A stretch of 58,510 nucleotides of DNA from an uncultured Lachnospiraceae bacterium (GTDB lineage: Bacteria > Bacillota > Clostridia > Lachnospirales > Lachnospiraceae), in the NCBI GenBank assembly GCA_910588885.1, contig CAJUSQ010000001.1, positions 1-58,510 of the forward strand, read 5' to 3'. The position numbers and the translations under genes were made by a program. Below are positions 57,414 through 58,510 of the stretch, piece by piece (within the stretch, counting starts at the first letter, position 1; each line of letters begins with the position of its first letter). Under the pieces are notes generated by a model. The model saw only the letters and a list, made by a program, of their open reading frames with translations, was not told where the DNA came from and did not search any database.

Positions 57414-58510
57414 ACCGTTTTCCTCTGCCCCATCCTCTGTCCTATTAGAAAGGCCCCAAAAAACAGCAGAAACCCGCCGATTCCCGCCATAATCAGCCAC
57501 CACTGCCCGGGCTGATCCTCGTTCTTTTGTACCGCAGGGGTAAAGGGGGATTGAATTGCGGTTTCAAATTCCAGGCGTTCCGTCTGTTCCTGCCCCGCTT
57601 CGTCTTCATAATAAAAGGTAACGGTTCCCGCCGTTTTTCCATAGGTGCGATCTCCCTCTGTCAGTCCGCTGACGGAAACCTGTGTGCCGGCCGCCGCCTT
57701 GGTTCCCGGCTCCATATCCCCGATAAAAATCGTTCCTTCCGGCGTCAGCCCGTCGGCTTCCAGAACGGCCCTGACATTGTACACCTTGGTTTTCCCCAGG
57801 TTCATGGCCTGAACCGATACTTCCACCACGTCCGCTACCGCCAGCTCCGACGGAATAGCCGGGGGATCAAACAGCATCCTGGGGGACTGGTAGGAGGAAA
57901 GCCTTACTTTCCGAACCGCCGTATAGACATTCCCCTTGGCATCTGCGTACTCCATAGACAGTTCCAGTTCATAACGTCCCTGGGGCGCAGCGGCATGGAT
58001 CTGATATTGGCAGGTCAGTACACAGGTTTTCTGTGGGGAAAGCTTCTCAATGTATACCGTATCCCCGATTCCATCCAGGGAAAGATATTCGGATGCAGCA
58101 CTCATTGTGATTGTCATATTTTTCACAGACTCTTTCCGGCTGGTATTCACCAACGTAATTTCGGCCGTTACTTCTTCTCCGGCTTTCGGGTTTTCCGGAG
58201 TAAGCCTGCAGGATTCCACCAGGATTTTCGGAGCAAAGGAAGGCAGCTCCTCCTGGCTTTGTCCCGAACCGGGCGTTCCGTCCGGGGTGCCCGCCCCACT
58301 GCCGCTGTTTCCGTCCCCGAATACGCCGTCACCTCCGGAATCGCCGCTCCCGTCTCCGGATACGCCGCCGCTTCCGGGCACATCGCTGCTCCCGGAACCG
58401 CCATTTCCGTCACCTGTTCCGTTTCCGCCGGAGGGAGACTGGCCGGGGCCTTCCGTGGTTCCGTTTCCCTGCCCCGTTCCTTCCGTGGTTCCGTTTCCCT
58501 GCCCCGTTCC
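57410..58510 (-). CDS. CARDB-like surface protein, N-terminus cut by window edge
   Basis: A partial protein of at least 366 residues, open to the right edge. The visible N-terminal 115 residues are a Gly/Ser/Asp/Thr-rich low-complexity linker that includes a 10-residue tandem repeat. Then come two beta-sandwich domains of CARDB or S-layer-like type (VESCRLTPENPKAGEEVTAE, and IPSELAVADVVEVSVQAMN) and a C-terminal membrane span (WWLIMAGIGGFLLFFGAFL) with a short basic tail. It is probably anchored outside the cell. Its stop overlaps the next gene. The start codon and any signal peptide lie outside the window. Confidence 0.7.
   Translation of the reverse strand, partial: GTGQGNGTTEGTGQGNGTTEGPGQSPSGGNGTGDGNGGSGSSDVPGSGGVSGDGSGDSGGDGVFGDGNSGSGAGTPDGTPGSGQSQEELPSFAPKILVESCRLTPENPKAGEEVTAEITLVNTSRKESVKNMTITMSAASEYLSLDGIGDTVYIEKLSPQKTCVLTCQYQIHAAAPQGRYELELSMEYADAKGNVYTAVRKVRLSSYQSPRMLFDPPAIPSELAVADVVEVSVQAMNLGKTKVYNVRAVLEADGLTPEGTIFIGDMEPGTKAAAGTQVSVSGLTEGDRTYGKTAGTVTFYYEDEAGQEQTERLEFETAIQSPFTPAVQKNEDQPGQWWLIMAGIGGFLLFFGAFLIGQRMGQRKTV
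58451..58510. repeat. 30-nt tandem repeat at the right edge
   Basis: Two identical 30-nt units (58451-58480 and 58481-58510) encode a repeated ten-residue Gly/Thr/Gln/Asn motif (GTGQGNGTTE). The window ends exactly at a unit boundary, so more copies may follow. Confidence 0.85.

Overview
The window looks like part of a chromosome from a spore-forming gut Clostridium relative, most likely family Lachnospiraceae. The evidence is the gene content: SpoVG, a paired GlgC/GlgD, a DnaD/DnaI replication pair, YesM/YesN-type and LytTR two-component systems, consensus TTGACA/TATAAT promoters, and many glycoside hydrolases fed by an ABC sugar importer. The genus cannot be fixed from the sequence alone. 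No tRNA, rRNA, CRISPR array, prophage or intact insertion sequence was recognised.

Layout. (1) 1-3757: an ECF sigma factor with its zinc-finger anti-sigma protein, a scar made of a truncated response regulator running into a piece of membrane permease, and a WYL-domain repressor divergent from a DJ-1/PfpI gene with a 24-bp palindrome between them. (2) 3758-21257: an eight-gene carbohydrate operon on the minus strand (binding protein, two permeases, then GH42, GH106-like, GH95, GH43/GH32-like and GH78-like enzymes), divergent from its probable YesM/YesN controllers. None of the five enzymes has a signal peptide, so oligosaccharides rich in L-rhamnose, L-fucose (or L-galactose) and galactose are probably imported and cut inside the cell. 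(3) 21304-23778: an MBOAT plus SGNH pair typical of polysaccharide or cell-wall O-acylation. (4) 23824-27900: secA with its own promoter and terminator, a TSCPD protein, and then a gene-free stretch holding the most striking item: a roughly 440-nt probable structured non-coding RNA. It has a perfect sigma-A promoter, an AT-rich upstream element, a 13-nt core motif in three copies, long-range pairing that closes its ends, and a 13-bp terminator. (5) 27929-36137: a heterodimeric ABC exporter, a GH36 alpha-galactosidase, and an AgrA/AgrC-like LytTR system whose promoter sits inside an inverted repeat. (6) 36176-46234: housekeeping genes (a PrsA/SurA-like lipoprotein, mfd, pth, spoVG, glgD, glgC), interrupted by an orphan AAA-ATPase/PD-(D/E)XK gene and palindromic repeat elements. 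(7) 46390-51750: murC, then a cluster of DnaA-box-like sequences, then dnaD, dnaI and prs. (8) 51765-58510: a hybrid histidine kinase with an output-less dual-receiver regulator, a YkgJ-type cysteine-cluster protein, and a two-gene surface module cut by the right edge.

Starts were moved from the longest open frame wherever a better ribosome-binding site, an ATGA overlap or a family N-terminus supported it; each case is stated in its entry. Family assignments come from motifs recognised by eye, and no database search was run.
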